A stretch of 14,949 nucleotides of DNA from Ectopseudomonas composti (lineage in GTDB: Bacteria > Pseudomonadota > Gammaproteobacteria > Pseudomonadales > Pseudomonadaceae): contig CAMPIF010000048.1 of the NCBI GenBank assembly GCA_946886245.1, forward strand, positions 1-14,949. The letters run 5' to 3'. Below, piece by piece: positions 1 to 7,205 of this stretch. Each line of letters starts with the position of its first letter. Position 1 is the first letter of the stretch. Made by a program: the position numbers and the translations under genes. The notes below the pieces were generated by a model. That model saw only the letters and a list, made by a program, of their open reading frames with translations. It did no database searches and was not told the DNA's origin.

Positions 1-283
1 GGTCGTTGACGCACATGGCGACCAGATCCTGGCCGATGCTGTCGTGCTTGTTCAGATTCAGCGCCAGGCGCAGCTTGGTGCCGACGCCATCGGTGCCGGA
101 CACCAGGACGGGTTGCTTGTAGCCGGCCGGGATCTCGCACAGGGCGCCGAAGCCGCCCAGGCCACCCATGACTTCCGGACGCGCAGTGCGCTTGGCCACG
201 CCCTTGATGCGCTCGACCAGGGCTTCACCGGCATCGATGTCGACGCCTGCGTCCTTGTAGCTGATGGAGGGTTGCTTGCTCAT
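1..283 (-). CDS. purM: Phosphoribosylformylglycinamidine cyclo-ligase (AIR synthetase), N-terminal part
   Basis: PurM closes the imidazole ring of purines: it converts formylglycinamidine ribonucleotide plus ATP to aminoimidazole ribonucleotide in the cytoplasm. Only the first 94 codons are in the window; the gene runs off the left edge. The visible protein starts [20 protein letters not shown] and carries the glycine-rich stretch [17 protein letters not shown] and the signature [14 protein letters not shown], both typical of PurM and its ATP-binding fold. The ATG at 283 is chosen because the family normally begins with this SYKDAGVDI segment; a weak GGA lies just upstream. It is divergent from the DUF2066 gene, as in other Pseudomonas. 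In the genus purN usually follows purM, which would place it outside the window. Nothing odd is seen in the part present. Confidence 0.97.
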   Translation of the reverse strand, partial: MSKQPSISYKDAGVDIDAGEALVERIKGVAKRTARPEVMGGLGGFGALCEIPAGYKQPVLVSGTDGVGTKLRLALNLNKHDSIGQDLVAMCVND

Positions 284-380
284 AGATCCGGGCCTTTGGA
301 TGGGGAGTTCGTGTAGGCGCCGACGTGGCGCAGGCTCATCCAAGGAGCCCGGCGCGCGTACCGGCTGGCGAAGGCGCGCG

Positions 381-409
381 ATTTTATCAGGCTTGCCCGG
401 TAGCGGCCA
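381..409 (-). promoter_or_regulatory. Candidate sigma-70 promoter for purM
   Basis: On the minus strand a TAAAAT hexamer (381-386) makes a good -10 box about 100 bases upstream of the purM ATG. The hexamer 17 bases further upstream (404-409, TGGCCG) is a poor -35. The call rests on the -10 and on its position in the 247-base divergent gap. A PurR-type operator was not recognised. Confidence 0.3.
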
Positions 410-447
410 CTCGCGTGCATGCGCTTCGTCGCAGGCACGGGCTCTGG

Positions 448-476
448 TTGCCGGGGCTTGAGCGGCTGTTTAAGGT
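448..476 (+). promoter_or_regulatory. Candidate sigma-70 promoter for the DUF2066-permease-hda operon
   Basis: TTGCCG (448-453), a 17-base spacer and TAAGGT (471-476) make a weak -35/-10 pair about 55 bases upstream of the DUF2066 start. An overlapping TATAGG (476-481) could serve as the -10 instead, but its spacing to this -35 would be too long. This is an inference from the motif only. Confidence 0.28.
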
Positions 477-530
477 ATAGGCCTTTGTGGCCGCCCTCCG
501 TGCAGCCATCCCTTGCGAGAGTCCGCCCCA

Positions 531-1571
531 ATGCGTTTGCCCATCCGTCTGCTGTTCTTTTGTCTGTCGCTCCTGAGCCTGCCGGCATTGGCCGCGCCGG
601 TCACCGGTCTTTATCAGGTGCGTGAGCCCGTGGCGGATCAGCAGCCGGAAAGCCGTGACGCGGCCATGCAGAAGGCCTTGCAGACTCTGGTGCTGCGTTT
701 GACCGGTGATGCCAAGGCGCTGCAGAGCGCCGGGCTGGAAGGTCTGCGCAAGGACCCGCAACAGATCGTCCGTCAGTACGGCTATGAAGGCGACGCGCTG
801 TTGGTCGAGTTCGATCCGGCCAGCACCGATCAGCAGCTGCGTCAGGCAGGCCTGGCCCTGTGGGGCGCCAACCGTCCGGCCATCCTCACCTGGTGGCTCA
901 ACGAATCGCCGGAAGGCAGCCAACTGGTTGGCGAAAGCCAGAGTGCATCGGCGTTGCTGCGCGATGCTGCTCAGCATCGTGGCCTGCCGCTGCGTCTGCC
1001 GCTGGCGGACCTGAGCGAGCAAGCGCTGGGCAATGCCGACGCGCTGCTGGCCAATGACCCACAGGCACTGCGCGAGGCCTCCGAGCGCTATGGCGCCGAT
1101 GCCTTGCTGGCCGTGCAGGCGACCGAGAGCAGCGGTAACTGGCAGGCTACCTGGCGCCTGTGGCTGGGCGACGAGCGTGAACAGGGCAAGGCCGAAGGCG
1201 CCGATCAGGCTGCGCTGGCCGATGCAGTGCTGCTGGCGGTGGCCGAGCGCCTGGCTCCGCGTTTTCTGGTCAAGCCTGGTGCGGCGCAAAGCCTGACGCT
1301 GGTGATCGAAGGTGCTGATCTGGGGCGTTTCGCGGCGCTGGAGCGCTTGCTCGAACCCTTCGCCGCGCGTTTGCAGGAGATCGACGGCCAGCGCCTGGTC
1401 TATCAGGTCAGCGCCAGCCCGGAGCAACTGCGTGCACAACTGGCATTGGGGCAGATGCAGGAAGTCAGTGAGCCGCTCTATGCCGCTGAGCCGGTAGAGA
1501 ATCCGCAGGCCGCTGCAACCGAGGCTCCGCAGGTGAAACCGCGCACCGATCAGTTGCGCTTTCGCTGGTAG
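531..1571 (+). CDS. DUF2066 domain-containing secreted protein
   Basis: This 346-residue protein of unknown function belongs to the DUF2066 family, a conserved Pseudomonas neighbour of purM. It begins with a clear signal peptide, RLPIRLLFFCLSLLSLPALAA, cleaved around residue 22, so the mature protein should be periplasmic. The rest is soluble and rich in Ala, Leu, Gln and Glu, with an early segment (SRDAAMQKALQTLVLRLTGD) shared by the family and a proline- and alanine-rich tail ending in LRFRW. I chose the ATG at 531 because a GAGAG ribosome site lies 9 bases upstream; an in-frame TTG at 513 would put six polar residues before the signal peptide. It probably heads an operon with the permease and hda. 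No catalytic motif is visible and I assign no activity. Confidence 0.85.
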   Translation: MRLPIRLLFFCLSLLSLPALAAPVTGLYQVREPVADQQPESRDAAMQKALQTLVLRLTGDAKALQSAGLEGLRKDPQQIVRQYGYEGDALLVEFDPASTDQQLRQAGLALWGANRPAILTWWLNESPEGSQLVGESQSASALLRDAAQHRGLPLRLPLADLSEQALGNADALLANDPQALREASERYGADALLAVQATESSGNWQATWRLWLGDEREQGKAEGADQAALADAVLLAVAERLAPRFLVKPGAAQSLTLVIEGADLGRFAALERLLEPFAARLQEIDGQRLVYQVSASPEQLRAQLALGQMQEVSEPLYAAEPVENPQAAATEAPQVKPRTDQLRFRW

Positions 1572-1604
1572 AATCCCCGTCGGCTAGACCACTGCCCAGT
1601 TCTG

Positions 1605-1626
1605 CGGCGCCTTCCTGGCGCCGTTT
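1605..1626 (+). terminator. Stem-loop with short T run between DUF2066 gene and permease gene
   Basis: CGGCGCC (1605-1611), loop TTCCT and GGCGCCG (1617-1623) form a perfect 7-bp GC-rich stem followed by only three T residues. It lies 33 bases after the DUF2066 stop and 18 bases before the permease start. It could be a partial terminator that lowers permease/hda expression, or an mRNA-stabilising stem. The T run is too short to be sure. Confidence 0.4.
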
Positions 1627-1644
1627 CGCACCGAGGACGCGAGC

Positions 1645-2736
1645 ATGACCGATTCCACCCGTTGGCTATGGATGGCTGGGCTGTTTCTGCTTGGCTGGCT
1701 GCTGTATCTGCTGCACCCGATCCTTTCCCCGTTCCTGATCGGCATCCTGCTGGCCTATCTGGGCGATCCGCTGGTCGACCGCCTCGAGCGGCACCGCCTG
1801 TCGCGCACTGGCGGCGTGGTGGTGGTGTTCACGCTGTTCGCGCTGGTGCTGCTGATCCTGTTGCTGGTGCTGGTGCCCATGCTGGGACGACAGCTGGTGC
1901 GTCTGTACCAGCTGGCGCCGGAAATGCTCGACTGGCTGCAGAGTACGGCGTTGCCCTGGTCGCAATCACATCTGGGGTTGCAGGATGACCTGCTGCAGGT
2001 CGACCAGCTCAAGCAGGTCTTCGCCGATAACATCGGCAAGACCACCGATGTGCTCAAGATGGTGCTGGCTCAGGCCACGTCCTCGGGCCTGGCGCTACTG
2101 GCCTGGCTGGGCAACCTGCTGCTGATTCCGGTGGTGAGCTTCTACCTGATGCGCGACTGGGATGTGCTTGTCGAGCGCCTGCGTCGCCTGCTGCCGCGCC
2201 AGCGCGAAGGGTTGATAGTCAAGCTGACTGGCGAATGCCACGAGGTGCTCGGTGCCTTCCTGCGCGGCCAATTGCTGGTAATGCTGGCGCTGAGCATCAT
2301 CTACGCCTCTGGCCTGATGCTGGTGGGGTTGGAGCTGGGGTTGCTGATCGGCGTACTGGCCGGCCTGGCGAGCATCGTGCCCTACATGGGCTTCATCGTC
2401 GGCATCGGTGCGGCGTTGACCGCTGCGCTGTTCCAGTTCGGTCTCGAGCCCTATCCGCTGATCGGCATCGGTGTGGTGTTCATGATCGGCCAACTGCTCG
2501 AAGGCATGGTCCTGACGCCCATGCTGGTGGGCGATCGCATCGGTTTGCACCCGGTCGCGGTGATCTTCGCCATCCTCGCTGGCGGCCAGCTGTTTGGCTT
2601 CACCGGCGTGCTGCTGGCCCTGCCGGTTGCCGCTGTGATCATGGTTCTGCTGCGCCATGCCCATGATTTGTATAAACTTTCCGGTCTTTACGGAGAGTCC
2701 AACAGCGGTTCTGACGAACCGCCGAGCCCTGCATGA
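1645..2736 (+). CDS. AI-2E family transporter (PerM-like permease)
   Basis: This is a 363-residue polytopic inner-membrane protein of the AI-2E/PerM transporter family (Pfam AI-2E_transport). The N-terminus carries two hydrophobic segments (about residues 8-38 and 57-80) with the family element IGILLAYLGDPLVDRLER between them. A more polar central part (about 85-150) is followed by several membrane segments in the C-terminal half, including SIVPYMGFIVGIGAALTAAL and GDRIGLHPVAVIFAILAGGQ, which are typical. The family name comes from autoinducer-2 export by E. coli TqsA; most members have no proven substrate, so I assign none here. GAGG precedes the ATG. Its stop overlaps the hda start (ATGA), so the two genes are translationally coupled. 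Its length is normal for the family. Confidence 0.92.
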   Translation: MTDSTRWLWMAGLFLLGWLLYLLHPILSPFLIGILLAYLGDPLVDRLERHRLSRTGGVVVVFTLFALVLLILLLVLVPMLGRQLVRLYQLAPEMLDWLQSTALPWSQSHLGLQDDLLQVDQLKQVFADNIGKTTDVLKMVLAQATSSGLALLAWLGNLLLIPVVSFYLMRDWDVLVERLRRLLPRQREGLIVKLTGECHEVLGAFLRGQLLVMLALSIIYASGLMLVGLELGLLIGVLAGLASIVPYMGFIVGIGAALTAALFQFGLEPYPLIGIGVVFMIGQLLEGMVLTPMLVGDRIGLHPVAVIFAILAGGQLFGFTGVLLALPVAAVIMVLLRHAHDLYKLSGLYGESNSGSDEPPSPA

Positions 2737-3437
2737 AACCAATCCAGCTGCCTCTGGGGGTGCGTCTGCGTGACGACGCCACCTTCGCCAACTACTACCC
2801 CGGCGCCAATGCCGCGGCTTTGGGCTATGTCGAGCGTCTGTGCGAGGCCGATGCCGGCTGGACGGAAAGCCTGATCTATCTGTGGGGCGCTGAAGGCGCA
2901 GGGCGCAGCCACTTGCTGCAGGCCGCCTGCCTGCGCTTCGAGCAGCGCGGCGAAGCGGTGGTGTACCTGCCGCTTGGCGAGGTGGTGCAGCATGGCCCGG
3001 AGCTTCTCGACAACCTTGAATTGTGTGAGCTGGTCTGCCTCGATGATCTCGATGCAGTGGCTGGGCGCAGCGATTGGGAGGAGGGTTTGTTCCACCTGTT
3101 CAACCGTCTGCGCGACAGCGGCCGGCGTCTGTTGCTGGCCGGCACCATGTCGCCGCGCGAGTTGCCGATTCAACTGCCCGATCTGAAGTCGCGGTTGACC
3201 CTTTCGCTGGTCTTCCAGCTGCATGAGCTGTCCGACGAAGACAAGCTGCGCGCCCTGCAGCTGCGCGCCTCGCGTCGTGGCCTACAGATGAGCGACGAGG
3301 TCGGTCGCTTCATCCTCACCCGTGGCGAACGCAGCATGAGCGCGCTGTTCGAGCTGCTGGAGCGCCTGGATCAGGCCTCGCTGCAGGCCCAGCGCAAGCT
3401 GACCATTCCCTTTCTCAAGGAAACCCTGGGCTGGTAG
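2733..3437 (+). CDS. hda: DnaA regulatory inactivator Hda
   Basis: Hda is a DnaA-like AAA+ protein that binds the DNA-loaded sliding clamp and stimulates hydrolysis of ATP bound to DnaA, preventing re-initiation of replication. The 234-residue protein has an N-terminal clamp-binding motif QLPL (residues 5-8), a P-loop GAEGAGRSH (52-60) with the Arg in place of Lys usual for Hda, Walker B VCLDDLDAV (101-109), a sensor segment LLLAGTMSPREL, the SRLTLSLVFQL box where the arginine finger lies, and a sensor-2 helix RGERSMSALFELLERLD. It has no DnaA DNA-binding domain, as expected. It is coupled to the permease gene by a 4-bp ATGA overlap. Its 3' end faces the DUF2069 gene across an inverted repeat. 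All key motifs are intact. Confidence 0.96.
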   Translation: MKPIQLPLGVRLRDDATFANYYPGANAAALGYVERLCEADAGWTESLIYLWGAEGAGRSHLLQAACLRFEQRGEAVVYLPLGEVVQHGPELLDNLELCELVCLDDLDAVAGRSDWEEGLFHLFNRLRDSGRRLLLAGTMSPRELPIQLPDLKSRLTLSLVFQLHELSDEDKLRALQLRASRRGLQMSDEVGRFILTRGERSMSALFELLERLDQASLQAQRKLTIPFLKETLGW

Positions 3438-3483
3438 CGGCAAGCCAATACGCGTCGCTCTACCTGTCCCCAAGCCCCATTAC

Positions 3484-3511
3484 AGGGCCGATTCAGCGTC
3501 CGAGCGGCCCT
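3484..3511. repeat. 7-bp dyad downstream of hda
   Basis: AGGGCCG (3484-3490) and CGGCCCT (3505-3511) are perfectly complementary with a 14-base loop. This lies 47 bases after the hda stop and directly precedes the larger inverted repeat. It may contribute to termination in this convergent gap; no T run follows. Confidence 0.4.
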
Positions 3512-3512
3512 C

Positions 3513-3564
3513 GGTGCGCGCGGCGCACCCTACGACGCAACATGTCGGGTGTGCCGTGCGCACC
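3513..3564. repeat. Large imperfect inverted repeat, probable dispersed Pseudomonas intergenic repeat and/or two-way terminator
   Basis: Two 21-base arms (3513-3533 and 3544-3564) match as reverse complements at 18 of 21 positions, separated by a 10-base loop. The arms share the core GTGCGC...GCGCACCC. The element lies between the convergent hda and DUF2069 genes. Motifs of the type GTAGGGTGCGCC...GCGCACC are, as I recall, common in intergenic regions of several Pseudomonas genomes, so this may be one copy of a dispersed repeat. That point is memory, not shown by one window. Confidence 0.7.
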
Positions 3565-3601
3565 AATAAACCCCCTGGATAGCGCGGCTTAAGACTGTTG
3601 C

Positions 3602-4009
3602 TTATTCCCCTGCCAACTTGCGGTCGTACTGGAAGCGCCAGCGCGTATACAGCAGCGCCGTGCAGAACAGGCCGAAGCTGATTACCGCCTCCAGCGCGCC
3701 GAACAGTGCACGCGCCGGATCGATGGCGGCCAGTACGCCCTGGATGAAGTAGATATTGACCACGAAGCAGGCCCAGGCATGGGCGCGGGCGTTGCCCATC
3801 AGCATCCCGGGGGCGAGCAGCGCCAGCGGCAGCAGCTGAATGGCCAGCACTACGCCGACCCGCGCGCCATGCAGATCGGCGAAGCCCAGATTCCACACCA
3901 GCAGCAGGGTCAGTAAGGTGATGAAACTGAACAGGCTCAGCGCTCGACTGAGTTTGACCCGTGGCTCCAGCCATTCGAGGCTGGGCAGGGGTTTCTTCGC
4001 TCGGGCCAC
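3602..4009 (-). CDS. DUF2069 domain-containing small membrane protein
   Basis: This is a 135-residue integral membrane protein of unknown function (DUF2069). Four hydrophobic helices are visible at about residues 22-42, 50-70, 76-95 and 100-121, after a basic N-terminal tail, with a charged C-terminus (RWRFQYDRKLAGE). The start is GTG at 4009: it lies 2 bases after the wrbA stop and has GGAG 8 bases upstream, inside the end of wrbA. The reading frame stays open further upstream to an ATG at 4066, but that would add 19 residues overlapping wrbA and is less likely. It is the last gene of the arsC-wrbA-DUF2069 operon. No functional residue can be named. Confidence 0.85.
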   Translation of the reverse strand: MARAKKPLPSLEWLEPRVKLSRALSLFSFITLLTLLLVWNLGFADLHGARVGVVLAIQLLPLALLAPGMLMGNARAHAWACFVVNIYFIQGVLAAIDPARALFGALEAVISFGLFCTALLYTRWRFQYDRKLAGE

Positions 4010-4011
4010 GT

Positions 4012-4958
<947 letters not shown>

Positions 4959-4989
4959 GGTGGCTCGCATCCGGCTTGAGGTGGCGACT

Positions 4990-4995
4990 ATTCTA
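4990..4995 (-). promoter_or_regulatory. Probable -10 box for arsC-wrbA-DUF2069
   Basis: On the minus strand TAGAAT (5 of 6 to TATAAT) lies so that transcription would start near 4983, about 25 bases before the arsC ATG. No convincing -35 is found at 16-18 bases, so this promoter may be weak or activator-dependent. Confidence 0.4.
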
Positions 4996-5028
4996 ACCGC
5001 CTGCTGCGCGGATGCACGCAAACCGCTG

Positions 5029-5050
5029 GGTCGCTTTGCTGCGACCTTTT
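5029..5050 (+). terminator. Stem-loop with T run in the yihY leader
   Basis: GGTCGC (5029-5034), loop TTTGCT and GCGACC (5041-5046) form a perfect 6-bp stem followed by TTTT (5047-5050). It looks like a short intrinsic terminator but lies upstream of yihY, 46 bases before its ATG, in a divergent gap. It could be an attenuator in the yihY leader or a chance structure. Confidence 0.35.
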
Positions 5051-5095
5051 CCCGCGGCGCACTGTCTGTTCAGGTTTGAGGGCTAAGGAGAGGTC

Positions 5096-6313
5096 ATGCA
5101 GGTTCGTTTAAAGGACTGGCTGGGGTTCTGGGTGAGTCTCTACAAGCGTTTCGTGGAGAACCGTGGCGCAGGCAATGCGGCTGCCTTGACCTACACCACC
5201 TTGTTCGCCGTGGTGCCGATGATGACCGTGACCTTCGCCATGCTTTCTGCGATTCCGGCATTCAAGGATGTGGGCGAGGACATCCAGGGTTTCATCTTCA
5301 ACAACTTCGTGCCTTCCACTGGCGAGACGGTGCAGGAGTACCTGCGCGAGTTCACCACGCAGGCGCGGCAGTTGACCTGGTTCGGCGTGGGGCTGCTGGC
5401 TGTCACCGCCTTCCTCATGCTGGTGACCATCGAAAAGACCTTCAACATGATCTGGCGGGTGCGCCAGCCGCGCCGTGGTATGTCCAGCTTCCTGCTGTAC
5501 TGGGCGATCCTCAGCCTCGGGCCGTTGCTGCTGGGCGCAGGTTTTGCGGTCAGTACCTATATCGCCTCGCTGTCGCTGATCTCCGGGCCGGATGCCGTCG
5601 TGGGCGCCAAGACTCTGCTTGCCTTCGCGCCGTTGCTATCGAGCATCGCAGCCTTCACCTTGCTCTATGCGGCGGTCCCCAACACTCGGGTGCCCTTGCG
5701 CCATGCACTGCTCGGCGGTGTGTTCAGCGCCGTGCTGTTCGAAGTGGCCAAGGCACTGTTCGGCCTATACGTGCGCCTGTTCCCCGGTTACCACCTGATC
5801 TATGGCGCCTTCGCCACGGTGCCGCTGTTTCTGCTGTGGATCTATCTGTCCTGGTTGATCGTGTTGCTGGGCGCCGAACTGGTGTACGGCCTCTCGCAAC
5901 CTCGGCACTGGCGCCGTGAACCCATCCCCAAGGGGCTGATTCTGCTGGTGGTGCTGCGCCTGTTGCTCAAGCGCCAGCAGAAGGGTCAGGTCCTGCATTA
6001 CGGCGATATGCAGCGTGCTGGCTGGCGCTTGCCCGAGGACGAATGGAGCCAGGTGATGGACGTCCTCGAGCGCGAGCACCTGGCATGCAAGGCCAGTGGT
6101 GGCGGTTGGGTGCTGTGCCGTGACCTGCATGCTTTTTCCCTGCATCAACTACTCGAGTGCAGCCCTTGGCCGTTGCCGAGCCTCTCGCAACTGCCCGCTC
6201 AGCTCGACGAGCCCTGGTATCCGGCATTGCGCGAGGGAATGGAGCGCATGCAAGCGGAGCGCGAGGAGCAGTTCGGCGCCAGTCTGGCGGACTGGTTGCC
6301 GGGGAAGGGCTGA
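5096..6313 (+). CDS. YihY/virulence factor BrkB family inner-membrane protein
   Basis: This 405-residue protein belongs to the YihY/BrkB family, long misnamed ribonuclease BN. Its molecular role is not established. About six membrane helices can be seen at residues 30-54, 94-112, 130-155, 172-193, 202-225 and 236-262, with the family elements [18 protein letters not shown] and [20 protein letters not shown]. The last 135 residues (about 270-405) are soluble and rich in charged residues and Leu, with a segment ([20 protein letters not shown]...[19 protein letters not shown]) that looks like a winged-helix fold; this tail occurs in longer family members. AGGAG lies 5 bases before the ATG. It is divergent from arsC and is followed by a dyad at 6330-6349. 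Confidence 0.9.
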   Translation: MQVRLKDWLGFWVSLYKRFVENRGAGNAAALTYTTLFAVVPMMTVTFAMLSAIPAFKDVGEDIQGFIFNNFVPSTGETVQEYLREFTTQARQLTWFGVGLLAVTAFLMLVTIEKTFNMIWRVRQPRRGMSSFLLYWAILSLGPLLLGAGFAVSTYIASLSLISGPDAVVGAKTLLAFAPLLSSIAAFTLLYAAVPNTRVPLRHALLGGVFSAVLFEVAKALFGLYVRLFPGYHLIYGAFATVPLFLLWIYLSWLIVLLGAELVYGLSQPRHWRREPIPKGLILLVVLRLLLKRQQKGQVLHYGDMQRAGWRLPEDEWSQVMDVLEREHLACKASGGGWVLCRDLHAFSLHQLLECSPWPLPSLSQLPAQLDEPWYPALREGMERMQAEREEQFGASLADWLPGKG

Positions 6314-6329
6314 GGAAGCGTAACGGAGG

Positions 6330-6349
6330 GTGACGAAAAACGTCACTTT
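6330..6349 (+). terminator. Perfect dyad GTGACG-N5-CGTCAC after yihY
   Basis: GTGACG (6330-6335), AAAAA and CGTCAC (6341-6346) form a perfect 6-bp stem followed by TTT, 17 bases after the yihY stop. It may be a short terminator. Its centre is also about 106 bases upstream of the predicted sigma-54 start site, so it could instead be an upstream activator site. The sequence alone cannot separate the two. Confidence 0.4.
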
Positions 6350-6415
6350 CAGGCGTTGCCCAGGCCTGATGCGCTCTGAGCAAAAGCGTGGCGGCAATGA
6401 ATGCGTTGTAGAAGG

Positions 6416-6465
6416 GCTGGCACGCTTCTAGCAACTGCAAGGTCAGTTGCTATCGAACTGCCAGC
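6416..6465 (+). repeat. Nested dyad overlapping the sigma-54 promoter
   Basis: Outer arms GCTGGCA (6416-6422) and TGCCAGC (6459-6465) enclose inner arms TAGCAACTG (6429-6437) and CAGTTGCTA (6444-6452) around the loop CAAGGT; TTC (6426-6428) can also pair with GAA (6455-6457). All listed pairs are perfect. The dyad covers the -24/-12 promoter and its predicted start site, so it is more likely a protein-binding site or DNA cruciform than an RNA structure of that transcript. Confidence 0.6.
6418..6433 (+). promoter_or_regulatory. Near-consensus sigma-54 (RpoN) promoter for the 66-residue gene
   Basis: TGGCACG-CTTC-TAGCA matches the -24/-12 consensus TGGCACG-N4-TTGCW except for one base (TAGC for TTGC). 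The invariant GG (6419-6420) and GC (6431-6432) are separated by the required 10 bases. The start site should be near 6444, giving a leader of about 53 bases before the ATG at 6497. Sigma-54 needs an enhancer-binding activator; the dyad at 6330-6346 stands at a suitable distance. Confidence 0.62.
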
Positions 6466-6496
6466 AAGGCAGGGATCGCTGAGGACGCAGGCAGTA

Positions 6497-6697
6497 ATGA
6501 CGGTAAAAAACAGGGTAATCCACCTTCATCGACGCGATCCGCAGGAAGCGTTGACGCGGCTCAAACGAATCACGGGGCTGCACTTCGCACGCTGGCCGGA
6601 GTCGCTGCTCGAGCATGTTGCTGCCGAAAACCTGCAGCCGGACGCTGACGACTCAAATCCGCAGGTTGCGCCCAGCTCCGGAGTTTCCTCCGGCTGA
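6497..6697 (+). CDS. Small hypothetical protein, 66 residues
   Basis: I do not recognise this family. The protein begins MTVKNRVIHLHRRDPQEALT, is basic in its first half (His, Arg, Lys rich), contains LKRITGLHFARWPESLLEHV, which could be amphipathic helices, and ends in an acidic then Ser/Pro/Gly-rich tail that looks disordered. There is no signal peptide, membrane segment or cysteine. The ATG at 6497 is chosen because AGG and GAGG lie 5 and 12 bases upstream and because a sigma-54 promoter would start transcription at about 6444; an in-frame ATG at 6401 lies upstream of that start site. The gene ends 5 bases before a strong terminator, as expected for a single-gene unit. The ordinary codon use supports a real gene. 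Confidence 0.65.
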   Translation: MTVKNRVIHLHRRDPQEALTRLKRITGLHFARWPESLLEHVAAENLQPDADDSNPQVAPSSGVSSG

Positions 6698-6702
6698 AAG
6701 CG

Positions 6703-6728
6703 AAACCCCGCGTCGATGCGCGGGGTTT
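6703..6728. terminator. Strong bidirectional intrinsic terminator
   Basis: AAACCCCGCG (6703-6712), loop TCGATG and CGCGGGGTTT (6719-6728) form a perfect 10-bp stem with an A run on one side and a T run on the other. It lies between the convergent 66-residue gene (stop at 6697) and the 130-residue gene (stop at 6746) and should serve both. Confidence 0.88.
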
Positions 6729-6745
6729 GCTGGTGCAGTTCCGGC

Positions 6746-7138
6746 TCAGGCCATGGCCTGGCGGCTCTCGCTGTTGGCCAAGTCGACGGCCTGAACGAAG
6801 AACTCCTCGACCACCAGGCTCTGCGCCGGCACCGCCGAGCGCAGGCGTACCTGCATGTCTTCGATCTTCAGCCGCACCGGCATGCGCGCGATCCCGGAGA
6901 GCAGGATCTTGCCATGGGCATTGACCTTGCCGTGGTCGACATTGACCTCGCGACGCTTGTCCCCGTCGCGATAACTCACTAGCAGCGACACCGGCAGGTT
7001 GGCCAGCCCCGGCAGTTGTAGCCAGGTGGCGACGTTGTATTCGGCTACGCGCCCCTCGTAGGGCGTGACCAGCAGGTGAGCGACGTCGACGATGCGCGAG
7101 GGCACGGAGCCAATCAGCTTGTCTTGCGCTTGGGACAT
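6746..7138 (-). CDS. Hypothetical protein, 130 residues
   Basis: I do not recognise this family. The protein is soluble, with no signal peptide, no membrane helix and no cysteine. It alternates hydrophobic and polar residues in a way that suggests beta strands (for example VSLLVSYRDGD, KILLSGIARMPVRLKIEDMQVRLR, SLVVEEFFVQAVDL), with a Gly/Pro turn-rich centre (QLPGLANLPV). The start ATG at 7138 has only a weak GGA upstream. It lies 114 bases downstream of the PilZ gene on the same strand, with its own TATAAT box in the gap, so it can be transcribed alone. It ends at the shared terminator 6703-6728. A role in c-di-GMP or surface signalling would be guilt by neighbour only. Confidence 0.75.
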   Translation of the reverse strand: MSQAQDKLIGSVPSRIVDVAHLLVTPYEGRVAEYNVATWLQLPGLANLPVSLLVSYRDGDKRREVNVDHGKVNAHGKILLSGIARMPVRLKIEDMQVRLRSAVPAQSLVVEEFFVQAVDLANSESRQAMA

Positions 7139-7143
7139 GGTGA

Positions 7144-7179
7144 AATTCCAGGCTGGGTGAGACTTGAGTGTCTGGAATT
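7144..7179 (-). repeat. Dyad AATTCCAG / CTGGAATT around the start site of the 130-residue gene
   Basis: AATTCCAG (7144-7151) and CTGGAATT (7172-7179) are perfect inverted copies 20 bases apart. One arm overlaps the -10 box, the other lies just before the ATG. This placement fits an operator; the predicted transcript would begin inside the element, so an RNA hairpin is less likely. Confidence 0.5.
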
Positions 7180-7205
7180 ATAAGCAGCCACCTGCCGGCG
7201 AAACT
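7177..7205 (-). promoter_or_regulatory. Promoter of the 130-residue gene, perfect TATAAT
   Basis: On the minus strand a perfect TATAAT (7177-7182) lies 38 bases upstream of the ATG. The hexamer at 17-base spacing is AGTTTC (7200-7205), a weak -35. The start site should be near 7170. Confidence 0.5.

Noticed and set aside
387..1439. Long open frame of 350 codons on the minus strand opposite the DUF2066 gene
   Set aside because: It is very rich in Gln, Arg, Leu and Ala with no domain pattern, as expected for the antisense of a GC-rich gene; the plus-strand frame has a signal peptide, ribosome site and family match.
2785..2920. Lysine missing from the P-loop of Hda (Arg instead)
   Set aside because: Arg at this position (GAGRSH) is also found in Hda of E. 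coli and other gammaproteobacteria, so it is a family trait and not a lesion.
6678..6693. Hairpin CCGGAG-TTTC-CTCCGG at the end of the 66-residue gene
   Set aside because: It lies inside the coding region and lacks a T run; the stronger terminator at 6703-6728 explains termination.
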